A DNA stretch of 64,000 nucleotides from Dichotomocladium elegans (GCA_025716815.1 JAIXMN010000029.1:369982-433981); one strand, 5' to 3'; positions 1 to 14,893 are shown, counted from the stretch's first letter. Made by a program: numbers and translations. The notes: generated by a model from the sequence alone, not told the origin.

Positions 1-10
1 CTTCCGATCT
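1..10. other. Probable sequencing-adapter remnant at contig start
   Basis: The window opens with CTTCCGATCT, identical to the last ten bases of the common Illumina adapter (which ends GCTCTTCCGATCT). Its position at base 1, directly before coding sequence, makes chance unlikely. Genomic sequence probably starts at base 11. Confidence 0.6.
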
Positions 11-714
11 GTAGCTCAATCCCTCACCGATCTAGATTTGATCCTCGTTGAGGAGGCCTTTGAACGATTATTGCTGGTAAACAATGGATATGTCTGTGGA
101 AGGAATCTTTTATTACATATCCCAGACACGTCCACTCACTTCCAGTCTTTCTCCTCAGGACTATGATCGAGTATTCAGCTCCATGGGGATTCCCGCGTGC
201 CTTTGGCGCCGCACAGGTGAGATATACAAGGGGAACAAGGAGTTTGCCTCGTTAGTCAATATCCCTATCGAGACGCTTCGTGAAGGCGCGCTCTGCATCT
301 ATGAGTTGATGGCAGAGGATGCGGTGGTCAATTATTGGGAGGTAAAGCATGTCATGTATGAAGTAGTGTGTGCGAGAGAAAGAAGAAAGGTAAACTCATA
401 TACATATACATATATATATATATATATCTATTATATGTATGAACAAATGCACAGAAATATGGCAACATTGCATTCGATTCTGGACAAAAGGCCGTGCTTA
501 CATCGTGTCTATTAAAAATCCAAGATCCTATAAAAACATCATTCGTCTCTTGCTGCTTCTCGTTTACAATCAGACGAGACAAGTACAATATACCGGTAAG
601 AAGAGAGACACGAATGAGGGGCGGGGAAGAAGAAAAAATGTAAAGTTTCATGTGTCAAACGTGTCGATTTAGACAGTCATTGTGGGAAACTTTTTGCCCA
701 TCCAACTTCAATAA
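11..714 (+). CDS. ERT1: ERT1/AcuK-type PAS-domain transcriptional regulator, C-terminal part (5' end outside window)
   Basis: Zn2Cys6 regulators of this family control gluconeogenesis and carbon-source genes in the nucleus; only the C-terminal PAS-like region is present here. Readable exons are about 11-76, 159-341, 455-595 and 673-714 (TAA). Introns at 77-158, 342-454 and 596-672 are GT-AG and all phases close. Family hallmarks are MGIPACLWRRTGEIYKGNKE, CIYELMAEDAVVNYWEKYG and FTIRRDKYNIP, ending in TVIVGNFLPIQLQ. The Zn2Cys6 DNA-binding domain must lie upstream, so DNA binding cannot be assessed. The first intron-bounded segment reads AQSLTDLDLILVEEAFERLL. Convergent with the forkhead gene; the 411 bp between holds only simple repeats. 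Family assignment rests on remembered motif resemblance. Confidence 0.8.
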
Positions 715-1125
715 GATGGGTTGTCTGTATCAAATAATTATATATACAATTTCTTTTCTTTTTTTTTTCTTAAATGGTGGGGCCAAAAGAGAATTGTAGA
801 GTGGTATGGACAAAGAAAAAGAAAGCATTTATGCAGTAGATATCGAATAGGAATGAATAAATCGGAAGCAATAACTAGAAAAAAAAAGAAAGAAAGCGAT
901 GTACTTATAGAATGGGTATTTGTATATACGAAAGGTGCCATACAGCAAAAAAAAAGCAAAGCGAAAGATGGAAACGTATCTTCCCTTCCCCCAATCGAAA
1001 ATGTGGCGAAGCAATGCAAACCCGAAATCATACAAATTGGTTGTGTGTGTGTGTGTGTATGTGTACAGTCAATGGATGCCATCGAAAAAAGTCAAGTGAT
1101 CCATCTCTCCTTCTTTCTTGTTCAT
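715..1125. other. Convergent intergenic spacer with simple repeats
   Basis: Between the ERT1-like stop and the forkhead stop. It holds A- and T-rich runs and a (TG)9 microsatellite at about 1042-1059. No coding sequence or RNA gene was recognised. Confidence 0.6.
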
Positions 1126-3524
<2,399 letters not shown>

Positions 3525-6039
3525 TTTTGTGGGTAGGAAGGAAAAGGAAAAGGGAACTTTCTTGAGCAAAAGAAAAAAGGGTAGCAATAAGGAAGAAAGA
3601 GCAAGAGAATATACACGAAAGAAAAAGTGTTTTTAACCGCGAGTCGTTCGCATGGAACTGGGTTACATGCAGAGGTGGGGGACGGGTGTTGGGGGAACGG
3701 CGAGAAGGCTTGTCATGTGCCAGATATTGTGTTCGCAGTGGCTGGGACGAAACCTCCTTTGCTGTTTGAAGTCTTTTTTTATTTGGGACAAGCGCGCCCC
3801 GCCTCCGGAGACAAGCCCACTTTCAGAATCAACCAACCCCCGATACCCATCCTCTCCATCAAACTGCCGAGGATATCAACGTATCCGAGAGATTTCCCCA
3901 TGTGACCAAAAACTTTATTTCGGCGCGGACTAGTTTGCCACTTGTTTCTAAGCGCATCGGAACCCCGTTCCGGTAAATTGGGATCCTTGTATAACCTCCT
4001 CCCCCGATTCTTACAGAGAGTATCTCCCTTTTCAAGAGGGCCTTTTCGCTCTCTTTCTCATATAGAACACCTTGTTGGCTATGGTGCTATTATATATACA
4101 TACATACATATATATATATATATATGCGACGTAATCTGTTAGAGGAAAAGAGCAATGGCTACTTGTCTGGATTGGTTAATCAGCTGACAAATCCAGATAT
4201 GGAGAGAGAGGTAAAAAATAAGAAAAAAAAAGCAGGTCAACTACGAGGCCCACTTGACAAGATCGACTCTCAGTCACAGGTGCCTGATTCTTTTCTTTGG
4301 TTTCCGCTCCCAGCCTTATGGAACAACAATGATGAGATCAATTGAAGTCTCTACATAAATAGCTACTTGCGAGCCATCTTTTTTGACATACACGGCTTTG
4401 ACAGAGCGACCCCGTGCAAGTTGTCCCTGGACCACCAGATACTCAATCATCCTGATATGGGCAAGGTCATATAACCGCCCTCGTCTTTAAGCGTGGCAGC
4501 TTCGAAAGCAGTTTTTACTTCGCATCTCATTTTAGAAAGCAATTATCATTTAACAGCGGAATTGCTTTCACGTGATGGAAAACGACTTTTTATTCGTTAC
4601 TGCTCTATACATCGATCAACATCCCAGACGCTTCGTTCTCGTCCTGCAAGCATGTAGGGACTAGTGCATGCACGCACATATGTACACAAAATACATACAT
4701 ATACATGCATACATAGGTATGTGGATGTAGATGTTCATTACGCTCTGTCCCTATGATTTCCCGTTTCCCTTTATAGATTCTGCAAGTAGAACGGGTTCCG
4801 GTTCGTCCTACATACTTCGGGTGCCATTGATGACAACGCCGATGCACTGAGCATTGCGACGTTCCCGTATGGGAGAAAGGAGGAGGAAAAAGTGAGGCAA
4901 GTACTTTCATGTGGAAAGATTCACACACATGCGCATACTGTTGGCCAATGCGTGGCAATGTTATGGATACAAAAGGATTTTCCCTTCCCACTGCCCCCCT
5001 TTTTTTGCCTACGTATGTGCATCATCGATGATTCAAATACACCAATATGCCACTTTCTTTGTATGGTGCAGTACATGACAGGGGAAAATGGTGGCCTGCG
5101 GCGCTCGCCTTTTATAGTCTAGCGTATCTTGGTTTTTGGGGAGGTGAGGAAGTTGGCGATACCTGTCTGCTCAATACAGCCCTAGGCCTGTTGCCCAATC
5201 AGCAACCGCCGCTCTGCGGAACACAAGAACATCGATTTCGAGCGTACCCACAAACGCGCAATTCTGTAAAGAGAGTGTCATTCGACAATCACATGTGTTG
5301 TATGCACGCTTCCAAAGTATTGGTATCGGCACTTCTCAACTCGAAAAGCAAGCATGATCTAATTCCCTTCATCGAGCTTGCGAGTTGAAGTTAGTGCCTC
5401 GGGTATAAATTTAGCTCCTCAGTTACTAACATACCTGCTTAGCAAAGCAGACCCTGCCATTGAATTTGATCACATTCGTACACACTCACTCTCACTCACT
5501 CTCTATTTTCTCTCAGATACGGATTTCAAAAGGATAGTGTATATCGAAAAGCCGAAAAACTTCGTATTTATGGGAAGGGATACATAAACACTAGCATAAA
5601 GGGATCGCCAGAAAACAAAATGATTGATGCAGGGACGTTTATATTGTTGAGACCTCTGATAACGATGAAGGAAAGAGTAGTCTTGAATAACATCTGCATG
5701 GTGATATTGACAATCATAATCGATCGAACGAAATGCACTGACGTCTTTTGTATACGTTCTTTTTCAATAGACCATGCATAGTCGTCGCATCAGCAAATAA
5801 AAAGTAAGCTCACTAGCTATTCGCCCCATATCGTTTAATTAATCACCTAGCATATCCTCATGGCGCATCTAGCTATGAAATGTGGTAACAACCAAAGTGA
5901 GCTAATGGTATTACTTTGACACACGTATTTAGAGATGTCCTCGGCCCTGTATATCGAATATTCACTACAAAAAAAAAGGTCTTTCCATGTGTTCATATTT
6001 ATTCGTCTCATTCATTATAATCGTAAAGGAAGCTTAGGT
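3525..6039. other. Gene-poor region with one orphan exon-like frame
   Basis: No complete gene could be assembled. A TA/CA microsatellite lies at about 4091-4126 and a CATACAT-rich stretch at about 4680-4725. On the minus strand 4484-4316 is a coding-looking frame (separate entry). Another minus-strand stretch, about 4900-4595, contains intron-like GTATGT and CTTGCAG signals, but no recognisable protein results. TATA-like boxes occur at about 5108 (-) and 5402 (+) without a clear gene. Confidence 0.5.
4316..4484 (-). pseudogene. Orphan 3'-terminal exon-like frame, unidentified
   Basis: Reading 4483 to 4316 on the minus strand gives about 55 residues, starting RGRLYDLAHIRMIEYLVV, containing RSVKAVYVKKDGSQVAIYVE and ending in a TAA at 4318-4316. 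An AG acceptor-like site lies just upstream, and an in-frame stop upstream of that means it would need splicing. Composition looks protein-like, but no partner exon or family was recognised. It may be the end of a decayed gene or transposon. Confidence 0.3.
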
Positions 6040-6727
6040 AATGTCCAGTGTCAGCTCCCTTACTCTTTTCCTTCCTTGACAGGTCGCTGTGGATGTCCCA
6101 AGCTACATCGAATGATGATTGCAGCCAAGATTGCTCCCTAGGTTATCGTTATCTTTGTTGGTATCTCTTTGAACTGCAATCACTGTAAAGATCCCTTTCC
6201 TTGGACCATGTTGTGTTTCATGTTAACATGGTACGCGGAGCCAAAGACACTCTTGGTTTTTGCATTACTCTTCCTGTAGAACAGACTGAGATCGAACTTT
6301 TTGTAATGAAAAGCTGCTTCCATTTTCCATATATCGAGGAAGCCTCATTCTCTATATTTTGAGACCTTCAAATCCATCGAGCAACTGTTTTGTAAGGTGG
6401 TCTAGGACACCTGGATGGGTTCTCATCTAAACAGTCTAGAATAACACTCTTGTGCTCTTCCATGAGAAACACTAACGACGCTCTAGTGATACCGTGGTTT
6501 TTTAAGAATTCTGATAAGCTCATTTGTGTATTGTGCTTCCTAGTTGCGTTTCTACGACGGATGGATGTATTTAAACGCCACTTTCCAAAAAAAAAATATG
6601 ACCTTGGCTTGGTCAGTGTACGCTGCGCATCTGCGACTGAACCCTGGGGTTCTTCCACTTCAGACGTCTCTGCGGCTTTGCAATGATATGCGTGCCAACC
6701 ATCCTTACAAGACAAGCCCTTATGCAT
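6040..6727 (-). mobile_element. Tc1/mariner-type transposase relic, copy A (5' and middle part only)
   Basis: Minus-strand frames 6727-6368 contain a helix-turn-helix-like region (EFLKNHGITRASLVFLMEEH, then VILDCLDENPS), followed by frame-shifted remains of the segment leading to the DDE domain (FEGLK, then SNLGCNHHSM at about 6120). It is co-linear with copy B immediately upstream on the same strand but lacks the C-terminal DDE half. Several stops and shifts make it non-functional. Confidence 0.65.
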
Positions 6728-6955
6728 ACGCTTACGTATGCTGTATGCGAACAGGCAAATTCAATAAAGTATTTTACCCGACCATCGCCGTAGTCAATAG
6801 CCCTGACAGCGACATGATCATATCCATCTTCGTAAAGAAATGGATTTATCTTACCAGTCTGTTCAATGCAATAAAAGGAAAAGGATCAACAGACCCGAAT
6901 AAAGCTCGACATGCCTTTTCATAAACGCGATTTTGCCTGGCTCCTTGTGTGTAAC

Positions 6956-8230
6956 TTATGAATTGTGTAGCATGGGACGTTTTGATCGAAGCAGAAAAGA
7001 TGTGCGCATCAGCGTGATGCTCTGAGAAAGCGGATGGGTACATATGCTAGTTAAAAGTATTTTTGATGGTGTGGAGCTAATACGACCCATCAAGTCTAAA
7101 GGGGAATGGTTATCATAGTTTATTTCAAAAATAAGTGTCGTGCAAAATACACATAGAATTGTCGGGTCACAGTTATTCGCAGTACGGCAGTTAACTAAGC
7201 ACATATGGGAATGAGAAACAAAACCTTCGAAATCGCTCGGCTTTAAGCTATTGGATGCCTCGCTGATCTGTGTTATCAACGTCTCGCTTTCCAAGAATCT
7301 ATTGCATTTAACTTTGCTCTTGACCACTGACCAAAACTGCTCAATGGGATTGAGTTCAGGCGAGTATGGTGGAAGATAAGCATATCGATATCCTTGAGAC
7401 TCGATGTATTCAGAGATATCCTGAGCCGTATGGATAGGTGCATTATCCATTACCAAATAATGGGCCTTCATATGTTCATACATATCCATCTCGTCTATTG
7501 TTGCCGTAAGGAAACTGAGATGATGTCGACTTCAGATTGACCTGCCCTCTTCTTTTCTTGATTGGTGGCTGCGGGAGTCTCGAGCTACATTGAATGATGC
7601 CTGATGCTGAGATTACTCCCACGATTATGGTTGTCTTTGGTACTGTAACCACTGCATTTCATGTTTATATGGAATCCAGACTCATCAAAGAAAACGCAGC
7701 TTTTTGAAGTCGATGTCAGTCCTATCCCATCTGCGTACTCAGTCAAGGCGCTCTTGGATCTTCGCAGCACTGTTCCTGTCTATAGGCTAAAACCGAACCA
7801 TTTTTAATGACAAGTTGCATGCATTTTCATAAATCGATGGAGCGTCGTTTTAGATGCTTTGAGACCCTCGAATCGCTGGAGCAGCTACTCTAAGACAATG
7901 GATGGGTCTTCATCAACGCATTCTAAAATAATACGCTTATGCTCTTCATTGAGAATACGCGAACGTTCCCCCCCCGCGTTAGATTTCTTAAAGATGCTGT
8001 CAGGGTCCTTCTCGTACTGCAATGCCCGTCGCTAGGCTGAACGAATATGGAGTCCTAGCAGCTGATGCACTCAAGATCTTCTCAAACATCCGTTTGAAAA
8101 ATCTGACTTTGTCTTGGTCAGGGTATGCTGTATAACTGCGCTCGATCCCGGCTTCTTCCATCCGAATGTCTGCATCCTTTCGCTGGGGATTGTGTGTGGG
8201 AGTAAGCTCAGGGTTATCTTTGCACAATAT
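6956..8230 (-). mobile_element. Tc1/mariner-type DDE transposase relic, copy B
   Basis: Pieces in order on the minus strand: 8227-8000 (N-terminal DNA-binding part, RMEEAGIERSYTAYPDQDKV); about 7960-7800 (EEHKRIILECVDEDPS, then LLQRFEGLKASKTTLHRF); 7770-7585 (first catalytic Asp region, SCVFFDESGFHINMKCSG); 7489-6956 (DDE core, HYLVMDNAPIHTA and AYLPPYSPELNPIEQFWSVV). Frames are interrupted by stops and shifts, so the gene is dead. DNAPIH and PPYSPELNPIE are hallmark Tc1/mariner motifs. The relationship to copy A suggests two insertions or a partial duplication. Confidence 0.85.
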
Positions 8231-8504
8231 GCTACGCAGATATTCAGTTGCTCATTTCAGAATGGAAAATGTATAAAAGAGCAAGCTTTTTCTTGTGCGA
8301 TGTCTTTCCGTGTATGTATGTGACATTTCGATTTTGTCATCACGCGTAAAGATTTCTGGGTGATCCTGCGACTTCAGAACTGGCAGAGTGCGACTTTTTG
8401 ATTTTGAAAAATAGTGTATAATGCTGGCCCTGAGAGCGGGGTTTAGGTTTATGGGGAATGCGAGAAGAATCGAACCCTTCACTCTTTCTGGTATTGCAAC
8501 TCCC

Positions 8505-9894
8505 ATGGCTTCTACATCAGCAGATTGGAGTGATGTCACTCCCATCCCTCAGGACGATGGACCCAATCCACTTGTTCCCATCGCCTACTCGTCTGACTGT
8601 AAATACCAAAGAATTAGTATCACCTCTCATTGAAGACGATCTAGTCCAGTGCCCACACAATGACATTTTTCAATCTCCTAGATAAGCAAGCCATGGACCT
8701 CTTTCGCGCTATCAGCTTAACAGAAGAAAAATCACCACGTGTGTTGGAACTTTTGGGAAATATAATCGAGATGAATCCTGCGCATTACACCGTGTGGTAA
8801 AAAAAAAAGAGAGAGTGGGGTTGGAAGCGACGCGTGTTTGTCCGTTGTGGACGGAAAGCATTAAATCCTGTCTGCAGGAAATACCGCCAAGACGTCATTT
8901 TCGGTACGAACGCTAACTTGGAGAAGGAGCTTGACTTCGTGGACGAAGTTGCGGAAGGCCAAGCCAAGAACTATCAAATCTGGCAAGTAGAAAAAGTGCC
9001 TCATTTTCCTAAAAGGCTAAAACAATCCCATAGGCATTATCGACAAGTGATTGTAGATAAACTCGGCGATGGGAGCCGAGAACTGAACTTTATCAATCGT
9101 ATAGTGGATGAGGATTCCAAAAATTACCACGCATGGTCATATCGGTTAGTGATTAGGATGGGATGGGGTGATTACTTGGACAAGCATGAGACTTTATATA
9201 GCCATATGGACTCATATCAATGCATTGCTTTATATTAGACAGTGGGTAGTAAACCGGTTTAATTTGTGGGATGGCGAAATGCAATACACAGACGATCTCC
9301 TGGTATATGATGTACGCAATAATTCAGCATGGAATCACCGCTATTATGTTCTATTTTCTCGGCCAGGCGGCGTGACGGAAGAGGATCTTGAGAATGAGAT
9401 TGATTTTGTAAAGCACAAGATCCGTCAGGCACCGAACAACCCCAGTCCATGGTCCTACTTGTCAGGGTAATGTAGAAAGTGATGTTGGATTCTTCCTCTT
9501 CCTCCTCTTCCCAAGACGGGCACAAATTGTAACGTCCAATGGGAAATATGCATAGATTGCTCGAAGCATCCAGCAAGCCATTCAGCCGAATCAGTGAATT
9601 TCTTTTCGAACTCAGGGATAAAGAAATCAAATCCCCTCACCTACTGTCGATGCTTATCGACATGTACGAAGCACAAGCAAAGGAGAATCCTGGTAGTCAA
9701 GTGAATCCGGATGCAATCCAGGTGAGTGATGATCTAGAGCTGCCTGATGCACTTATCATCACAAAGTCTATCGTATTTAATACCCTGTTTAGATTTGCGA
9801 CGACCTTGCAACTCGGTTTGATGTGATCCGACGCAATTATTGGCAGTACAGAAAAAAACAGCTTGCGGCACATATTCATGCCGACACATCCTGA
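8505..9894 (+). CDS. RAM2: Protein farnesyltransferase / geranylgeranyltransferase I alpha subunit
   Basis: Shared alpha subunit of the cytosolic CaaX prenyltransferases that lipidate Ras and Rho proteins. Exons 8505-8598, 8682-8796, 8878-8982, 9034-9144, 9239-9466, 9556-9721 and 9793-9894 give 306 aa. The start at 8505 opens [14 protein letters not shown] with the family opening [18 protein letters not shown] repeats follow: [64 protein letters not shown] and [11 protein letters not shown]. The third intron (8983-9033) starts GCAAGT and ends TAG; only this GC-AG choice keeps the third repeat in frame. Length is close to family members. Convergent with the UBX gene. Confidence 0.93.
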
Positions 9895-10319
9895 TAATAA
9901 TGGCGTTATGCTCTCAATATTAAAATCCATTCGAACCTTTTTCAGCCTATTGGTGCCAATGCCGACTGCACTTAAAGAATCTTGGGAGTGCAAGGCAAGA
10001 TGGGCTCTGCACGGCCTGTTCTGCTTTTCCTGTCTTATTAATTCCCGAGAATCCAAGGCAAACATCTTCATACCATTGCGCTCGTTATTATTTATGGGAA
10101 ATTCCACTTCCCCACAGTGTATAGCATGTCATCGAAGTTTTTTCGGAACTTCTCGAAATGTAAGGCATCTTGCGCAAATAGGCATGATACCTATATTCCC
10201 AATCTCTTCAATGAGACGGCTGAGAAAGAAGCTCTGTGGTATGCACATACTGACGTCACAGGCGATATGAGAGAACTTTATTCACAATTCAGTTTATTTT
10301 TTTTATCCAACTTGTATTA
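9895..10319. other. Convergent intergenic spacer
   Basis: AT-rich 3' flanks of the RAM2-like and UBX genes. No gene or RNA recognised. Confidence 0.6.
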
Positions 10320-12321
10320 TTATGGGAAGACACAATTCACAGCTGCGTTTGCTAGCCCTGCATCCTGGATTGACTGGTCCAATATTTGAATCAGCTGCTG
10401 GCGGTTGAAGACCAACTGTATTGAACATTATTAGGATCGAAATGATGAAAGCCCCTTCTTTCGGATTCTATTTCGCTTACTTCAAAGGGACGGTCTTCTG
10501 CATCAGCATTAGCCACCTCCGCCTTGACATACTCGAAGAGATATCGTACAGGATCTGTCTTCATAAACCGTCTAATAACACGCTTTCCATCTGGCAGTCG
10601 GAACTGTATGCGTGTAGAGTTTGCAAGATCTGTCGGTTCATCCCGTTTGATGGCATGTATCTTATCAAAGGCCGAATCCTTCTTCTCCTCCCTCTTCTCA
10701 GACTCGACCCCAGGTTGCTCATCTTCTTTCTGTAATTCCTCTTCTTCCTCAGCTTCTTCTTCCAATGATGCAGCAATAGCAGCATTAAGCTGCTCCTCCT
10801 CACTCATATCCGAAAAATCCTACACATAAGTGTTTGTCAACGTGAACAACATTCTATATCACTTCCTCTTTGCCATATATTAAGATACCTTCATCATCCG
10901 CTGCTTCTTAATAATAGAAGATTGTGCAGCACTTTCTGGTGAATGCTGCTCCAGGAATTCAGTGACTAATCAATGATTTAACGCCCCTTTAGTTCATTGA
11001 TACTTCCGTAATACATTGTTGTTGTCATGGCCACATCCATACTTGCCTTTCATCATAAAATCCGATGGAGTTAATACGCTCTCCCATGTGTGCACTCGTT
11101 CACCTACAGTGGGGTTATTTGCAACGCATATAAATCGCCATGCACATATTTTGATTGGGAAAATGAGTTCATCATGTACCGGTGCGCGCGTCAATAGCGG
11201 CAATATGTGGATATTTTTGGATGGGGTAATATGTCAGATATCGTTTGCCTTCTGCACTTTCTTTTGCATACTATACACAGCCGGATATGTGATGAGGTGT
11301 CATGCAATCGAACGAGATGACGCTTGGATGTTCGCTCTTTACCTGCAAAAATATGAAGGATTCGCGGATTATCTCTTTGATGGTAGTATCGCTCCACAAA
11401 TCCCTGTTCAGGATTTGACACGTGAATTCCCCGGGATCCTGTATATTTATCAATAGCCATTTGCTTTGTTCTCGCGCTGTCGTACGTGCCTAAAATGGAG
11501 GTTAATCCAATGGTCTCAACGTGCGCTCATTTAATAAACACTACATCTTCAAATCCACCCTTGTACATAATGTCGAATGGAGGCCGGAACAAATCAGCGA
11601 GACGTTTTATCTTGGCATCAACCGTCATCGCATAGTCAGTTGTTGATCCACTCCCACTCGCAATACGCTGCAAAAAAGCCGGGTCCGGACCACCACTGGA
11701 TGAATCGCCCTGGTTGAAAACCGAGAGTTGACTTTGGCGTGTACCCTCTCCTACAGGCATCAAAAGAGTATAAACAAGATATTTCCTCTGATTACTGTTT
11801 TCTTTCTGTGTCCCTACCCCAGATCGAACTGCCTTCGCCAGGGCCAAACAGAGAACCACGTCCGCCACCTGCGAGAATATCACGTTTTGGAGCAATAGGT
11901 GCCCGAACTCGATTGCTATGTTGACGTGCACGTTGCTCATGTTCTAATTGTCGGGCAAGTTCCTCATCAGAAATAAGCGGGCCAGCGGCATCGTCGATGT
12001 CTGTTACGTTGGCCGTCGATGCTGACCTTGGCGCCGAGGGAGTAGCGCTCCGATCGATACCACCAGTACCACCGGAATTGCCGCCACTTTCCATAAAGAG
12101 CGTCACCGCAGTTTCAACATTACCGTCCGTGGCCTATATCAGTCATGCATATACCAATGACCGGAGGAACCAAAACCGATCAGCCCCTAAGCTATCGGAT
12201 GGGCGATTGACAGGTTACAAGAGGTCATCTATTTCTTTACCTGAAGGTATTGATTAGCCACCTCGGTGGATGCACCTGTAAATGCGCAGAAATCGGCAAT
12301 AGCTTGGTTGTCAATGTCCAT
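10320..12321 (-). CDS. UBX5: UBA-UAS-UIM-UBX domain protein (Ubx5/UBXN7 type), Cdc48 adaptor
   Basis: Family members recruit Cdc48/p97 to ubiquitinated substrates. Nine exons on the minus strand: 12321-12241, 12133-11818, 11750-11545, 11489-11343, 11270-11180, 11103-11047, 10965-10889, 10819-10481 and 10415-10320, giving 469 aa. An N-terminal UBA (DNQAIADFCAFTGASTEVAN, then ATDGNVETAVTLFME) is followed by an acidic Gly/Ser linker. The UAS thioredoxin-like domain carries PPFDIMYKGGFED, WLLINIQDPGEFTCQILNRD, YYPIQKYPHIAAIDARTGE and LTPSDFMM. A UIM-like EEEQLNAAIAASLEEE follows, then the UBX domain (IQFRLPDGKRVIRRF, DRPFELVFNRQQLIQILDQS). Intron 10966-11046 begins GCAAGT; the GT alternative would give an early stop, so a GC-AG intron is required. 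Every phase closes. Divergent neighbour lacking; 3' ends face RAM2. Confidence 0.92.
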
Positions 12322-14213
12322 GGTGCTGAGTGGATGTGAAGAGAAAAAAGTCACCTCTATGCAATACACGCGTCACTGATTTTCAAATCACTTTTTCCGC
12401 GGCATAGACAGTTGTCTTCTATTTATGGGTTGAGTCAATCCATTGCTCGGCTCACAATGAGTTATGTGACGGAAGGAAACAAAGTACTGTTTACTCATTG
12501 TTGTGTACTGTATGATCCAATTCATCTATCCATGGACGGTCTGATGAACAGGGCCTAGAGGAACGGACGGATGTGATATCATACACCCCCGGGGAATATC
12601 TTTTTTTTTCTGCGGTCCCCCTCAATGTCTCGAAATGAGACGCCCTAACAAATCAGATATCGCCTTTATGGAACAAGATGTCACTGAAAGGCTCAGAAAA
12701 CATATTCTATAATATTAAGTGTATACACATTCGTCATTCCGAAACGCCTGATCAGTTTTCTTTACGATAGCAGGGACTTGTCAATGAGCCTGGATGTCCT
12801 GAGGCCATTGGTAAGAAGACGTACTTTCTTCATTCTCGTTGCTCCTACACACAATACATGCCTACTTTGCTTTGGTAAAGTGACTCTGGGATTGTTGCTA
12901 CGCATATCCCTGAGCCAAAGAATGCAGATATTCTGATGAGAGCAGCTTGTATTAGCCAAGGTAAAGTCGGATTTTCCAAGCTGACATTTCAGAAAGTGAT
13001 AGGTGTATCAAGAGTAAAAGTAAAACTCAACTGATTCTTCCGAAGAGAGTTATTGATGGCATAAATAACCTAATGGAGGAAATCAAACACTCAGGCTAAG
13101 CAAGGTACGACTTCCCTCCTGACACGTTGACAGGTAATGGTCAGCTTGAATCCTGCTATAATATGGACTGAGTGAAGTTCCATTAAGATCTTGGCGTATT
13201 TGATCGAGCTTTCGTTATTGCGCGATTAGCCCCAAAGACGCTCATCCATGTAGCGATTGATAAGCTCTCTGACACAAGCATTTTCTCCGTGCGTGTGATA
13301 GTGGGTATTAAGCCTCGTCGCTGCTGCTGCTGCTATAACCCAACTCGGATTCGTCTGCTTAATACGATAGTGGAATAAATTTGATTTAATCTTCGTTTTC
13401 AAACATAGTGTCGTTCTCTCTATGGATCCAGTGGATATGCCTGGATATGAGGAAAATGAATAACAAATTATGCTCATCAGCTGTACTCTCATTCAGCTCT
13501 TCGTGGTTACCGACTTGTTGAAATCCAAGATTTCAAATTACTGTCTGCAGTGCGCAAAGGATAACAGTCCGCCCATTGAGTCTCAGGAAAGAGCCCGTAA
13601 CAGGGATAGCCACATGAAGCCCGGATTCTGCGTATTTGCTGCCCTCTTCTGGGGTACCCAGACGTGCCTCATTAGAGAGACACATCAGAGTATTCACCTT
13701 CCGCTAGTAGTACCTCTGTTTATAAAGACCTCCCGACTGCTAACCTACTGAGGAAGCCCGTAGACAACGCCTGCAAGTAGCTTCAAGGAAGCTAACGGAC
13801 GGGCACCCCACGCACTTGATCTAAAGGACCGAGGAGACCATATTTGCAAGGTGACCCCGTTGTTTTATCCTCCCCATTCTCCATCTCTGCAATCTTTCTC
13901 TTCCCCCACCAACCATATCGGACGTGTTACGACGATTCATATTTTGGCATGTCCCAGACGTTTTTACAGAACGGTAGTACTTTTGTTTGGCCATCTTGCG
14001 TTAACTTTTTCACGTTTGTGTCTGTAAGAGGATGGTGATGCGGAGACATCAGGCAGCTTGGCTTCCCACCCATCACTGCCGTAATATTATTTATTTCCGG
14101 TTATAGATAAAGTCATTCAACCCAAACATACAAAAAAAGAAGGGGAAAGCAACAGGTAAAAGTCCGTATTTTAGCCGGTCATAGGAAATACTGCGCCAGT
14201 TGGATGCGGTATA
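12322..14213. other. Intergenic region, nothing recognised
   Basis: Short open stretches exist on both strands (for example 12762-12959 minus and 13470-13751 plus), but none shows a recognisable motif or plausible splicing. It may contain old transposon debris. Confidence 0.5.
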
Positions 14214-14480
14214 GTGCTTGGGATGGGCCATGGTCAAACATCGTATAGTCCGTGCTCTGAAGCTCAAACGTGGAGCAAGATTCGCAAAGAGGAAGCCTCA
14301 ATCCCAAAGAAAACAGGCCCACGTCCGCGGGTTAATAAAGATGAAAGAGTAGATGATGATCGTGAAGATGTGCGCTGGAGGGCAATATCTCAAAGATCGT
14401 TTATGGAATGCATTACCCAAAAATCCGACATGCACAGAAGAAAAGTCCAAGTCATCACGTGCATTCGATGAAGCTTAGTT
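14214..14480 (+). pseudogene. Possible transposase helix-turn-helix remnant
   Basis: The plus frame reads TWSKIRKEEASIPKKTGPRP then RVNKDERV, resembling the linker between the two helix-turn-helix parts of Tc1-type transposases. A frame shift then leads to IVKMCAGGQYLKDRLW. No DDE domain follows. Similarity is weak and judged by eye. Confidence 0.35.
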
Positions 14481-14893
14481 ATGGCATCTACCGAAGCCGG
14501 ACGACGACAGCCATGGTAGCTGGGTCCTAACGCATTGACCGAGATAGAAGCAAAACGCCAAATGGTATGAGGTACCTAGGGAAATATTAGGAAACTACCC
14601 ATCAGCATCATGACCCCTGGGGCGAAAATAAAGGACTTTGTTGCGCCAAGTTTCTAATAAATGTATCATGTTGTGGGAGCAAGCAATTCGAAGAGAGTAT
14701 GCTTTTTTATTGATGAAATGGTCCTGTTGGTGCTTCATAAAGAAATTGACTATTCATTCCAGGATTTTAGATGTGTATAGTTGCTGAGGAGCGACATTGT
14801 CATCCCGCAGCTTCCATTCTTGTCATGCAACTTTATGAATTGGATGACAGATGACTTTCTGCTTTCGCGAAATTGTGTATTATAAGATAATTA
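14481..14893. other. 3' flank of the MDE1-like gene
   Basis: AT-rich sequence with no coding or RNA feature recognised. Confidence 0.5.

Noticed and set aside
4090..4126. AT-rich alternating tract as a possible replication origin
   Set aside because: It is a plain TA/CA microsatellite; nothing else supports origin function.
4595..4991. Possible spliced minus-strand gene using GTATGT and CTTGCAG signals
   Set aside because: The implied intron is about 36 nt, the protein is short and Cys/His-rich without a recognisable fold, and a CATACAT repeat interrupts the candidate; not supportable.
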